Shown here in pieces: positions 24,500-36,139 of a stretch of 64,000 nt of DNA. Origin of the DNA: Fomitopsis serialis. Its lineage: Eukaryota > Basidiomycota > Agaricomycetes > Polyporales > Fomitopsidaceae. The notes under the pieces are model-generated. The model saw nothing but the letters and a program-made list of their open reading frames with translations, had not been told where the DNA came from and ran no database searches. The position numbers and the translations under genes were made by a program. Position 1 is the stretch's first letter; each line of letters opens with the position of its first letter. The stretch covers positions 1 to 64,000 of the forward strand of contig NW_025955006.1 of NCBI RefSeq assembly GCF_022376445.1, given 5' to 3'.

Positions 24500-25630
24500 T
24501 TGCGAGTGGTCTTGGAGCGGAAGGTCCCTTCGGCGTCCTCCCGGTACGCGCTTGATATCCGCGCTCTCGATTCAGCAGACATGCACACCTTCTTGATCCC
24601 GTACCACCACCATCTACCTTTAGCGCCCGCGCTATCGGCCCCCCATCTGCCCTCTTTCTCGCCCGTCCCATCCTCCCCCAGTGTCAGGAATCGACCAACT
24701 CGACCCCCACAGTCTTTACGACACTACATCGACCAACTCGATATCGAATCGGGACCGCGGACGACCTCATAACACCGCTCGCGGGTTGCACACCCGGTCC
24801 TCTCACCCCCCGTTAACCGGCTCCGTTATGTCTACGCGGACGGGACCTTCTATCCCGCCGTAAATCCCTCTCCCGGATCGACTATGGCCGGTTGCCACCG
24901 CCCTTGCCGCCGATGGCCTTACAACCCAATCGCGCGCACCTCCAACAGCGTACCCCAATTGCGGGGAGGCTACGGCCGACCCTACATGTTACCCGCAACG
25001 GGTCACGACCGCACGAGCGGCAGTTGCGACTGCGGGATAAACCTGCGGAATGAAAGCGACAGCTTAGGAGTATAAGGTGTAGAGAGTGGAGTCACAGGGT
25101 ATGGGCCTCTGACGGTATGTGGTATGACTGGACGCGCTGGGGGAGGGAGGCGAGGCCTTTGGGAGGGCTTTCGTGAACTGGATCAGATAAGCGCCTATCG
25201 TAACTACGGGCGCACTCAACGCGCCCTCGCGGGGAGATTATGATGGTTAAGTGGCCCACCTTACGGGCCACTGGGGGATGACGAAGACCAGGACAATACC
25301 TACGGCTGCCCACACCCCGACACGCCTTGGATGCAGGAGGGGCAGGGGCTGGGAGGGTGGTGAGGTCGCAGGGAGGTGGGGTTCATCGGGATCTGGGGGC
25401 CCATGCCGCAGCACGGTCCGTTAACGTCTGACGTCCCTTACTATGGTGCCCACATGTACCTACAGTACGGGCCTAAAACACGGAGAATACAAAAAAAAAA
25501 AAAAAAAAAAAAAAAGATTCAGCAGACATGCTGGCCGCCCTGCTTCGTTCCAACCAAGACTACGCCCGAGTGCGGTCGAACAGTTCATCGTCGAAAACCG
25601 CGTGGTACTTCCGTTGAGAGATCAAGCGTA
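24500..25630 (+). pseudogene. Unrecognised coding sequence broken by an insertion
   Basis: Left of the insert a frame reads KVPSASSRYALDIRALDSAD. Right of it the same frame resumes with MLAALLRSNQDYAR, and after an apparent one-base loss ends VEQFIVENRVVLPL before a TAG at 25,629-25,631. The resumption of the frame across the duplicated site shows that the 931-bp insert landed in an exon. The family is not recognised; the upstream start was not found. Confidence 0.45.
24569..25531 (+). mobile_element. Poly(A)-tailed retroposed insert with 16-bp target-site duplication
   Basis: The sequence GATTCAGCAGACATGC occurs at 24,569-24,584 and again at 25,516-25,531. Between them lie 931 bp that end in 25 consecutive A residues directly against the right copy. 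A target-site duplication plus a 3' poly(A) tract is the product of target-primed reverse transcription, as made by LINE elements on their own or other RNA. The insert is C-rich at its left and G-rich at its right and has no reverse-transcriptase motif that I can see, so it is either a 5'-truncated LINE tail or a retroposed transcript. Confidence 0.78.
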
Positions 25631-26327
25631 GATGTCGGAGGAGGCGGATAGACTCACGGTGTAGGATGATAGTGCAGAGATGCAGTAGGCGAGCACACAT
25701 GATCGTCATCCTGATGCGTAATATCTACTCTTGTGACGCCGGTCTGTATTGACGAGTGTACTCGCCAGGTCGTCGCTCGCACATGAATGGAGGGCTGTGA
25801 GCTCGAGTCCACTTCGAAACTGGTTATGAGCTCGAGCACCCGGGCGTGGTGAGCTCACCCTCGTTCACTCACAAGGATTTAGGCAACAACCTACGTGGAT
25901 AGTATGCATGGTGTGTTATCCTGCGAATGTATATTGGGATGCACAGTAGACGGAAATGACTAAATTGCTTTGAGAAGATCTTGGGAGTGTCGCCCTTCCT
26001 ACCTATGTCCAGATCCCTGCGGTTTATGCGCAGTGTTCAGTACGTGCAGGTAACCACGTACCGGAGTTCAATCCTTTCACATAACAACCTCCAAACTCAG
26101 GATTACGCATGAGGATCCGAAAGAGCAAGAGTATTTGACAGCGATGACGAAGTGCAGGTGGAAGATTTCTCTTCGTGGATCAAACTTCAAGACAGGTTCG
26201 TACCGGATAGACGTATGATCACTACTGGTTTAGGCATCAAATATCACGCAGATCATCAGTACCAGCCAACCTGGAACCGAACGTCATAGACAGACACGAG
26301 TTTACAAGGAATTACATCGGCATGGAA

Positions 26328-27968
26328 CTACATCGGACCCTCGTCACCAGCTGCCTGCAAAATGATCTCCACAACACGGCCAAACCAGCCGTTAATGAGA
26401 TTGTCGCTCGTCCGCCCCGCATTCCACTTGAACTGCAGGTTCAATCTGTCGTCGAACGTGTACAGCAGGAAGCTCGCCACCTGCGGATCGACTTTCTCCG
26501 CCGCGATCGAGTCCAGGACCCGGATCTCGGCGCTGTGGCTCCCGGCTTCGTTCACACCTGCGTGGGATGCCTCAACAGAGTAACGAGTTGGCAGGATGCC
26601 CTTGAGGTCACCCATGCTGCTCATGTAGGGCATGAAGGTCTTGCCAGCCCTCTGTGTCATGTAATTCTCGACGGCGATAGCCCTGTAGAAGCGAGTAAAA
26701 TGCCAAAAGTAAGGCGAGTTCACATATGCGTCATGTCTCTCCTTGAACTGCCGCGCAGCATCCCATATTGCGATCGTGCCCGCGGACTCGACAGCTGCAG
26801 TACACGGCACGGACAGCAGGACGGGGTAGGTGACGATGCGAACGGCCGTCTCTGTCTCCCCGTTGCGCGACACCTGGGGAAGCTTGGCATTGATGTCCAA
26901 TGCTTGACATAACTCGAAGTAGTACGCGTCCTCGCCGCTGGAGAAACCGTTGACTTGAGCTGCGCCCGGGCGCTGCAGGCAGGCGAAGGCGCTGGCGACG
27001 TTCGCGAGGTGCGTGATCGTGACGCTATGGGCTTTGCAGGCCTTCAAGATGTATTTGGTCTCTTCCGCGGACCACGTCTGGCGCACGACTCGAGGGTGTA
27101 GGTTGTCCTCTGAGATGACACCGTCAGGAACAAGACCGGACGTGGGCTACGGGAGCGTGTCAGCGAGGTCTAGTACAGTTCACCGTCCAGGCTCACCTTG
27201 CTCCGATACTGGACAAGCTCGTCAAACGCTGTCTTCGCTTTAGCGAGTTCAGCCGGCTCGGTGTTACCCATGTCGGGCAAGAGGCTATCCAGCGCAGGTG
27301 GGATCTCCACGACCGGCACTTCTCCGGCAAAATGTGCCGCGAGCTCCCGCTGCGCCCTGCCTGGGAGCAAGTCCAACATGCAGCGGACGAGGTTCAACCG
27401 CCGCCGTCCGTCAGTGATGAAGTGCGGCATCATGAAGCCGAGGATGTACTTCCCGGAGCGCGGATCAACGTCGCGGGCCCAGTAGAGGGAACACGTTCCG
27501 TTGCGCATGTCGAGAGCGTCCTCGGGTGTCGGGGACAGCCACCGGTCACGAAGAGCCTCTGTGGTGGCGTCCTGGTCGTGAAATGTATGGAACTCGATCT
27601 GAGCTGTCGCCTCGCGCAGGGCGTGCGCCCGAGTGAGCGGGGAGGCGTATACGACCGACGGTGGCGCTGTGGTGTGGAACGCGACCTTGGACACGAGGAG
27701 GGGGTGGCGAAGGCGGAGCGCGGCGCAGGCCTGCACGACTGCATCGTCTGTGACCGTGTGTCTGCCCGAGCATGCGAGGGGGAGGACGGAGAACGTGTCA
27801 TTGTATCCACGCGGCCCGCGCCCGAGCAGACAGCCAGCCGAGCTCGCTGCTCCCCAGTGGTCTGCTGAAAGTCAGGGTGGCTTCGGGGAGATGCATGTAC
27901 GGGAGGTTCCCGTCGGCGCCGGTAAAGAGCGATGTAGCAGGGGCGGTTTCCTTGTAAGCTGAAGCCAT
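26328..27968 (-). CDS. Condensation-type CoA-dependent acyltransferase (one frameshift)
   Basis: About 530 residues in two exons (27968-27197 and 27146-26328; 50-nt intron with a CTGAC branch site). The N-terminus reads MASAYKETAPATSLF and then LTFSRPLGSSELGWL. The HxxxD catalytic motif of the chloramphenicol-acetyltransferase-like fold is present as PHFITDG, near residue 170. Fungal relatives include the trichothecene 15-O-acetyltransferase (Tri3) family and alcohol acetyltransferases, which move acyl groups from CoA to hydroxyls of secondary metabolites; the substrate here is unknown. Near 27,808 the frame slips: the first ~55 codons run into TGA unless one base is dropped. The rest is fully open, so this is a young pseudogene or a local sequence error. 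Confidence 0.7.
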
Positions 27969-29650
27969 GAATGAAAGGTGAGCGTACTGGTCGATGACTC
28001 GGAAATGGCTTCGAAGCTGATCGTGTGTCCGTTCTTTTATCTGGATAGGCCGTCAGGCTCACGCTCATACATGACTGGCTCTCATACATACAAGATATGT
28101 CTTGTGATCTGTACTTCGTCCCCAAAGGTACAGAGGCTCACCCAGGCGTTCTATCCACGAGGGCGCCTGGAAGCTATCGGGCTAACTCCCACATCAACGT
28201 TGAATTAGAGATAGACAGGTTGAATTGGAGATAGACAGCTTGCATCGCTCGCTCAAGCCCGCTCTTCTGACTAACGTGTCACCGATGACACTACGACAGG
28301 CGGAAGGCGCGGGTCGATAGTCTGCTCCTCAAGATTGTCGTTCAGCAGATTGCACTACATCTACCTCGTTGCCGACATTCAATGCATTGAAACAGCAACA
28401 GAAACCGACGGGGCCATGTGAACACACCTTGATTAGGCGGACTACCGTGACTGCGCACGAGGATTTTTAGAAGTGCATCCGACCTACAGTATCCGCCATC
28501 CTTCAAGTTGCAGATCGCAGCATCCCGAGAGTAGTACGCGTGGTGCGGCATTGGCATGCGCTCACACGCTAATCATCGTTGCATACTTCAGGCCCGACCC
28601 TATCGAATTGCTGTCAGAGTTTGAAGCTAAGTAGGGCCATTAGATCCGTCAAGACACGTTCGAAGAGCTTCCTTATCCGTGACCCTGAGGGCAACCTGAG
28701 GGCCTGGATTCTCGAAGCAGTGCAGTCAACCGCGAGACGCGGTCACGTTGCCATTCGTACCACGTGCAAAACGCGCCTGTGGCTAGCTAGCCGTGGCCAT
28801 CGCAAGTGGCAGTCAGACCTCAGGTTGCCCGTGGTCCGCCTGACATATATGCCGTGCAAACTATGTAGGGACTAGTTATGAGTCGGATTCCGAACATGTA
28901 CACCGTGACAGTTCGCTCAGACAGAACAGATAGAAGCAAGACTGAGTACATCATCATGAAACCTGTCCGGCATAGCGAAACCTATATAGGCTATCGTGAG
29001 CAGCATCCTCGCTGATGCTTATATTGAAGAACCTGTCAAATGACCGTCCATTCTCAGGTGTTCCGTGCGGAACCCTTCAGTATGATCGCCGTGTGCGTTC
29101 TGCCCGAGCAGTCGGAACTTTCAAACCGTCCACCACCGGACCACCTAAAATACTCAGCCAGTATTCTTGAATCTTGAAGTGCATGATGCATCACAGGCAA
29201 ATTATCCTTCGCCATGGACCGTGCGGTGATATGCGGTGAGGTCTCCATTGCTCCTCAGATATATCGCGTACGCGTCTACTATGTAGCCTACTGGGCCCGG
29301 CAAGTCTGTTAGTACTGGTCGAAGTCATGACGTTTCCGGGCGACTGACATCCTCCCGTTACCGCAGAGCAAGCACTGGGACCGCCGAACAAAGTTCGTCT
29401 TCGTAGACAGCCCATGAAACGGATATACGCCCCCACTGAAATTGTCTATGCCAACATCTAGGAATTCTTAAGGGACTGGCTGACCCACGATTCTCTTCGG
29501 TCCCCAAGTTCAAGATCATCTGAAGTGTTCATTTTGAAGTTGATTCGCTATTCAATCTGGTCCACAATACCCTGCAGTCTCGGGCGCGCTGCCACGAACT
29601 TGAAGGTGCGGTGTTAGTGGTCTACTTCACACACCGCTACACCTACGGCC
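27969..29650. other. No recognisable gene
   Basis: Intergenic DNA without a supported feature. Confidence 0.4.
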
Positions 29651-29654
29651 ACTT

Positions 29655-30020
29655 CCGTCAGCAGCTGTAACACGGGCGGCGGGCCTTAGTGCTCCAGGAA
29701 TTCGGCGACATACGCACGCTCTCATTTCTCCCAGTCAAATCTTTGGACTCACGCTCGCATACTTGGCTGTGACAAGCCATGTCCAGCGGCATTTCCCCGA
29801 TCCTTGGACTTCTGGGTGTCGTGGTGCAGGGGCTTGACGGCCTCGTCGGCATCAGGTGCAACCCCGTCGTTGTCGGCGAAGACTGTAACAACACACCTAT
29901 GTGCTGCGAAGAGAATGGGATCGTAAGTATCTGTCTTCGCGAGGCAGCTTGCATGCCGATTTGACATTTTCTACTTTCTAGGGCAACCTCATCTCCGTCG
30001 GCGGTATCGTGATACGATTT
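29655..30020 (+). pseudogene. Decayed hydrophobin (copy C)
   Basis: Exon 1 is represented by AGCTGTAACACGGGCGGCGG (SCNTGG), where the usual Gln-Cys-Cys has become TAG-TGC-TCC. The second exon is well kept: GLLGVVVQGLDGLVG, then RCNPVVVGEDCNN, then MCCEENGI with a GTAAGT donor at about 29,924. The last exon reads GNLISVGG, having lost the eighth cysteine. The signal peptide exon cannot be found. Hence three kinds of damage: a stop, loss of paired cysteines and loss of the last cysteine. Confidence 0.75.
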
Positions 30021-30239
30021 TGCAATCGCATAAATGAGCTGCGATCGTTAGCGTACACAGCACACCTTGTCAAGCTCGAGATGAATCGGCTGCATATGAT
30101 CCTGAATAACAAGTTGAACTGAGTTTTATCAAGGTGCCGTGAAAGTTGGTCTAAACATACATACCTGCATAGGCAGACAGAACGTGCGGTGAACGCATAT
30201 CACAAGACCGTACAGAAGTACAATCAAATTATACGTGCA

Positions 30240-31030
30240 AAGACCTCTATGGCGTTGCATATGTAGGCAGGACTGAGTCGATACAGCAGAAACCACAGAT
30301 GCTCGCGAAGAGCACGGTGAGGAAAAAATTGGCTGTGATCCGACAGCGCAAGAGTAGTCTGAATCGAGTTTCGCAGGAGCAGAGCTCCGCGAGCCGCGAA
30401 GTCAACTGAGGGACAGTCATCCGCTCGCACGCGCCATGAAACCACTCTCGTCTTCCTACAGATCGGATGCTGTTCGAGCCCGCCACATCCGCCTGACGCT
30501 ACCGGTGTCCTCGAGCAAGAGCCGAGCACTGCGAAGACGCTAATGGTGGGCACGTACGAGCAAGATGACCGCCCTGTCCCCGCGACGTGTTCCAAAGCTG
30601 CACCCCGACCCTCCGCCTTCACATGGCCGACCGGTACAGGCAAATGTCATGGCCCACCCACAAGCAAAACGAGGCCGAGACCCTCCCGTAAGTAGATGGA
30701 AGGCCATGCTACGCCTTCTCCGGGTATGCGGGATGCAGCTGTGTTTCTGATACGTCGCGCCAGCCTGTGAGGCTGGGACCCGGCTGGGGCCGATCGAGGG
30801 GGACCGCTCAGACCTTGGCCCGCTCACGAAAGCAGACGCGTGTAGCGTCCTGTACGTTGTGAGCCTCGCGGCTTTTGCGCTGTCGGAGGGAGAGGGGCTC
30901 CTGTCGTGGGCTGACAGGAGGAGCCGACTCGAGGACAAGACAATCGTGGCCGCCGCCTTATATACGAGGGAGGGCGTATCTCAGATTCAGGTGTGGCTAA
31001 GCTGGAAACGTGATAGGCCCCTAATAGACC
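30240..31030 (-). repeat. Copy 1 of a ~0.8-kb inverted duplication
   Basis: Read on the minus strand it starts near a TATATAAG box (about 30,960) and shares long near-identical blocks with 34,380-35,110 on the plus strand, for example GACAGCGCAAAAGCCGCGAG, CAGCCTCACAGGCTGGCGCG and GCGGAGCTCTGCTCCTGCGA. Every frame in both copies is broken, so this is a dead gene or a non-coding mobile sequence. The two copies lie as an inverted pair around the HyuB gene. Confidence 0.7.
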
Positions 31031-31247
31031 CAATGACTCACTGTTATTCCCCGTTGCTGACAAAAAAAGAGTGACCCCAACGACTTCATACTTACGACTG
31101 GAATGTAGGCTTGAACCAACTTGCACACCGAGAATCAGAACGAGCGTGGTACCCAAGCACTACAGGATACATATATCAGCGCTACATGACGGGTTTGTTA
31201 CTTATCTGCCAAGCGACCTATTGCTACAACCCAGTTGTGACTTCCTC

Positions 31248-34020
31248 TCAGAATCCAGCCTGCGCCGCCTCCCTCTCTGCCAAACTCCCCCTCGGCGCCC
31301 ACGCCTTGACATGGCTATGGTCCGTCTCGGGTCCTTCGCCGTGCTCGACAGCGCCCCACGCACCTGCGCCAGGCGTCTCGATCAGCAGCCGGTCGCCCTT
31401 GCCCATCCAGACCGTTGCCTTCCCGCCGATGTTAATATTGCGCGGCTGAAGTGGCGCGGGCTTGCTATCCCCGATGTCCTCAGGGAAGTCGCCGTCCTCT
31501 TTGCGCGCCTGCTTTACCCAGGTGTTGCGGCCCATCACGCCGGGCTCGCCGCCTTCCATACCGTACGGCTGGCGCGTGCGACGCTGCCCGGGACACGTTA
31601 GTCTCCGCTGAAGCGATCACACGCCGCTACGGAAGGACGCACCTCAGAGAGGATGGACACCTGGAGACCCTCCGTGAACTCGATCTCGCGCACGACGCCG
31701 TCGCCCCCGCGCCACTTGCCCTTCCCGCCGCTGCCGTGGCGCAGGCCAAACTGGTGCACGAGCACGGGGTAGCGCCGCTCGAGGATTTCGACGTCGCCAA
31801 TACGCGTGTTCGTGATGTGCGTGTGCACGCCCGACGTGCCGTGCCAACCGGGGCCAGCGCCGGAACCGCCTGCGATGGTCTGCGGCGGATTTCAGGGACA
31901 TGGAAGACGTAAAGGAGTATGAGGAACCGACCTCGTAGTAGCCCCAGCCAGTGATGTTGTTGCCGTCCTTGTCCTTGCCACCCGCGCCAAACGTCAAGTT
32001 GCTGACGGCCACGTCAGCAATTAACGAAAGATGAACCACGGACACACGCACTTGGTACATCCCTGGCTCGCCGCACACGCCCTGAACGCCTTCAACACCA
32101 CATCGACCATGCGCTGGCTCGTGAGCACGTTCCCACCACAAACAGCTGCGGTCCTGCTCGGGCTGAGGAGGCTGCCCTCGGGGATAACGACCGTAATCGG
32201 GACGAGACAGCCCGCGTTGAGCGGGATGTCCATGTCGAGCATCGCGCGCATGCAGTATATCACTGCAGAGTGCACGACGCTGATCGGCGCGTTCAGGTTC
32301 CCGCGCACCTCGCAGCCCGTGCCCGTGAAGTCGCACACGGCGGAGCCCTCTGCCTCGTCGATCGTCACCTTCAGTTTGATCTGCAGAAAGGGTGAGGGGT
32401 GGTGGTAAGACGACGAAGGAGATAGCAGCGCACCGGAGAACCGTCGTCGAGGTAGTCGATGGCCTCGAGCACGTTCGTGCCTGCGCGCTTGGCGGCGTCC
32501 CGGAGGAGGTTTCTAACGGATTGCTCCGCGTTGGACCGGATGTGGAACATGTACTCCTGGACGGTCTCGAGCCCATAGTCATCCACGACTATCAGACCGT
32601 CAGTGTGACAGCGCTTTCAGCGGACCAGAGCCACTTACTCGCTTGGATGAGTTGAATGCCCTTGTGGTTGGCCGCGATTTGCTGGATAACAGGTGATGAT
32701 CAGTACCAGGGAGCTCAACCTTTGAAGGAGGACCACATACGGCCTTCAGATCGCTCTCGACGTCCTTGATGTTCCTGCACCCCGAGCTCCCAGGGTACTG
32801 CGCCGGCTTGTTGACCATGTACTCGACGAGCTCGTCATGGTTGTACACTCCCCCATCCACAACCTTGAAGCTCTCGATCTGTGCGCCCTCCTCGAAGATG
32901 TTCGTAGATGTCGGCGGCATTGACCCGGGGAGGATACCGCCGATGTCGGCGTGATGCCCGCGCGACGCGGTGAAGAAGATGATTTCGTTCGTCTTGGTGT
33001 CGAAGACGGGCGAGATGATGGTGATGTCAGGCAGGTGCGAGCCGCCCGCCCAAGGCGAGTTCGTCATGAGCACGTCGCCGGGCTTGAGCGACTTGCCGTG
33101 CAGCTTCATCTGGTAGCGTACCGCACTGTAGGACGTGATGAGCATCTCATAATTAGTGTACAAGGTAATGTGGAATATTGTGCATGGCTGTTCGGTATAC
33201 CACCGTGCCTCAACGAATACCACACTTGACGTGGTCAAGACTGCATCATCGGTGTTCGGTACTAGATTCAGTGGGCCATGTTCGGATAGACACATACGCT
33301 CTCCCAATTGAGAGAATGTATGCCTGCGAGAGGGCTGGGACACCATTCACGGGACCCCGGCGGTATCACGCAGTCCAAAGCCAAGCATGCATACGCATAC
33401 AGCGACTGCATCCATTCCAGACGCTAGAATCACGAGATCCACACCACGGCTAGTCGCTATTGCGAGACGCAAGCGTGATTCGCAAGGGTAGAACCATGGC
33501 ACCCAGACGCCAGCGTCCTTGGCCATTCCATACCAATTCCCCTCCGGAAAATTGCCCACCACGGATATGTGGCATGGGAGGGTCGCAGCTAGCCACGATC
33601 TGCGAGGGCGCATTCTGTAACACTCGATCCAGATACCAGCATAAGAAGCTCTGTAAAGCGAGAGAACGGACACTCCGCTGTCTGCTCCCCCAGGCGCATC
33701 TCTGACTTTGGGAGAGTAACATGTCTAGCCACGCCCGACTGCCAATTTCTGAATATACAAGCAAGACCAATCATACTCCCAACGAGATCGTGTACTCACA
33801 AACTCATCGAACCCAAGTGAATGGGAATGAACGGCGCGTTCGCCACCAGGTCTCCGTCAGGCGCAAACAGCGCGCAAGAGAAGTCCAGACGCTCCTTGAT
33901 GTTCGTACTGATCGCTGTTTGCTGTAGCGAACGGCCCATCGCCTCCGCCACGCTCATGAAGCGGTTGGCGAAGAGCGTGAGGAGGATCGGGTCGGCGGCC
34001 TTATAGTTGGGCTGAGACAT
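31248..34020 (-). CDS. Stand-alone HyuB / 5-oxoprolinase C-terminal-half protein
   Basis: An intact 591-residue protein in eight exons (34020-33800, 33125-32741, 32681-32639, 32588-32434, 32380-32052, 32001-31932, 31879-31643, 31583-31248), with every junction in phase. The HyuB signature runs through it: [103 protein letters not shown] and the end [15 protein letters not shown]. In 5-oxoprolinase (5-oxo-L-proline + ATP to glutamate, gamma-glutamyl cycle) and in bacterial hydantoinases, the HyuB half works with a HyuA ATP-grasp-like half. Fungal 5-oxoprolinase is normally one ~1,300-residue chain; no HyuA half lies upstream, and a TATA box sits about 60 nt before the ATG. Intron 1 is 674 nt, ten times the others. 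Confidence 0.88.
33126..33799 (-). other. Oversized first intron of the HyuB gene
   Basis: The exons join as GGTTCGATGAGTTT / TGCGGTACGC with a GTGAGT donor and CTACAG acceptor. The interior has no recognised gene, terminal repeat or poly(A). All other introns of this gene are 50-59 nt, so about 600 bp of extra DNA probably entered the intron. Confidence 0.55.
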
Positions 34021-34076
34021 AGCGGAGAGTGAGCGCGTAGAACGAGCACGATGAACCCTAGCTGCCTCTCCAGTGC

Positions 34077-34083
34077 TATATAT
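34077..34083 (-). promoter_or_regulatory. TATA box of the HyuB gene
   Basis: TATATAG on the minus strand, 57-63 nt before the ATG at 34,020. It supports the gene starting here rather than being the tail of a longer oxoprolinase. Confidence 0.5.
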
Positions 34084-34379
34084 CGCGCCCTGAAAGAGGG
34101 GCAATCGTCCGAGTCAGACCTTCAGTTATCGTTCCGGACAAGGAGGAGCAGATTAGCCACCGGCGCGCAGAGATTACTAGATTAGCCATTCAGGCGGCGA
34201 TCAACCAGCGCGTCTTTCCGGGATTCAAGTCGATATCTGCGGTGAGAGGGCACCTTCGGAATTGAAGGCAGCTGCGGGTGGTGGAGGAGGGTCTGTGCTA
34301 TGGTGTCTGATGTAGGCAGTATGGATGGGTTGCTCACGCCGGAGTGTCGACTGTCCAAACCGTCTCAGCCACACCTGGA

Positions 34380-35110
34380 TCTAAGATCCGCACTCCGCTA
34401 CATAAAACAGCCGCGGGTCGCCACATTGTCTTCGTCGAGACGGTCTCTCGTCCGCCCACGACGGGTGCCCGCTCTCCCCCCGACAGCGCAAAAGCCGCGA
34501 GGCTCACAACGTACAGGATGCATCACGCGTCTGCATTCGTGAGCGGGCTAAGGTCTGAGTACTCCAGTCCCCCTCGATCGACTCTAGCAGGGTCCCAGCC
34601 TCACAGGCTGGCGCGACGTATCAGAAACACAGCTGCATCCTGCAAGCCCGGAGAAGTAGTAGCATGGTTCAAGTCCAGGTGCCGAAGGATTGCGGCGGTA
34701 GGGCTGCTTGTGGGCGAGGTCCAACTTTGCCGCAGCGGTCCTGTTATGTGAAGCGGAGGGACGGATGCAGCTTTGGGACCGCCGCGGGGACAGGGCAAGC
34801 TTCACGCTTGTACGCGCCGATCGCTATCGTCTTCGCATTGTTCGACGCTTGCTCGAGGATGCAATCAGCGGCAGGAGGATGTGGCGAGTTCTTTAATTGT
34901 CCTCGAAAAGCATTCACTGCATATCACTGCATATCAGGAAGAATGTCGTGGTCAAATGGTGCGTGCATGTGGACGGTGTCCGTTAGTTCACTTCGCGGCT
35001 CGCGGAGCTCTGCTCCTGCGAAACTCGATTCAGACTACTCTTGCGCTGTCGGGTCATACCCTATTTTTTTCCTCACCGTGCTCTTCGCGAGCCTTCTTAT
35101 GCTGTTTCTA
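34380..35110 (+). repeat. Copy 2 of the ~0.8-kb inverted duplication
   Basis: The plus-strand counterpart of 30,240-31,030. Homology begins around CAGCCACACCTG (34,366) and ends around TTTTTTTCCTCACCGTGCTC near 35,085. Scattered substitutions and small indels separate the copies, so the duplication is old. Confidence 0.7.
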
Positions 35111-35899
35111 CGTGGCAATATATCTACGTTCGGCCACGCATGCCGCTGTCTGTGGGAACGAGCTTCAACAATCCGTGCATTTGTTGCCCACTCTGTCAAT
35201 ACATGCAGGTATGTGCCCGTCGACTTCAATGAAGGCTCGGATGACATGCAGCTTTGGTAGGATCTCCGTATTTCGGGGTCGCAGGCGACTGGACCATGAT
35301 GGCCTCGGCGTTGCCTCAGCGCCATCCTAACTATGAGCAGCGTGAGCGACTACTGCTTCCGTGAAGAAAGATTTTAATACTGGTTATCCACTGTCAGGTT
35401 CCCGCTTGAACTCGGGCTGAAGTCAACAAGCAGGAGTAACTTCAATATACGATTGCCCTTCGGTTTGTCTCTACAGAATGAGAGTGCATAATCGTTACCA
35501 CCTCCATTGCACCGATCCGGGCCCGGGACGTCTCCTCCACCATGCCCTCAGCAACAAAACTGTATAGTCATTCTTCATGCCGCTCATTCATTTGCTCTAC
35601 CAATGCAGGTTATCGTGTGTGCGAGCCTTCCGTCGCTCATGACCCGCACCTCGCGCACTCCGCAGCAATCATCTCGACAGGCACGACACCCTCACCGATC
35701 CCCGTGCTCGCAGGCATCTTCACATTACGGCGCTCAGGTAAGCTACAAGCGACGCGCACAACACGATCCATTCCTGACAAGATGTATACACCGACGACCA
35801 GCAGTCATACGTACGACGTCATTGTCACCATACATCCGCGTGCTACGACGCAACCAACGGAGACGAGGCTTTCCTGCATATCGGGAACACGGTCAGAAC

Positions 35900-36130
35900 G
35901 ACATCTAACCTGTCTCGCGAACGCAGTAACTCACGATGCCCCTGTGTTCGCAGCACACGGGCGCTTTTCTGACTCGCCAACGGTGAGGCCCCGCCGCCTG
36001 TGTTGCAGGGTACCGACGGAGTAGGGTGGCGGCGCACCCTGTGTTCGTGGGCGCACTGCTGGACGCAGCGGGGGCGGCGGCGACGGCGACTGACGGATAC
36101 GGCGATGCAGATGCGGGTGAGTGAGAACAT
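35900..36130 (-). pseudogene. Decayed, internally deleted hydrophobin (copy D)
   Basis: The minus strand begins MFSLTRICIAVSVS, a hydrophobin signal-peptide start, but frameshifts follow. Pieces of the cysteine pattern remain: CNTGGGA directly followed by LTVGES and PVCCEHRGI with a GTGAGT donor at about 35,929. The middle (between the first cysteines and the LTVG stretch) is deleted. No last exon was found. Confidence 0.65.
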
Positions 36131-36139
36131 GTTGGTGCT

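Noticed and set aside
24585..25100. Possible rRNA-like or structured RNA tract
   Set aside because: GC-rich and lacking open frames, but no conserved rRNA core sequence was recognised; the poly(A) and target duplication explain the block as a retroposed insert.
26322..26912. 196-codon plus-strand open frame
   Set aside because: Antisense of the second acyltransferase exon.
31071..31912. Plus-strand open frames of 150-176 codons
   Set aside because: Antisense of HyuB exons 7 and 8, which carry clear family motifs on the minus strand.
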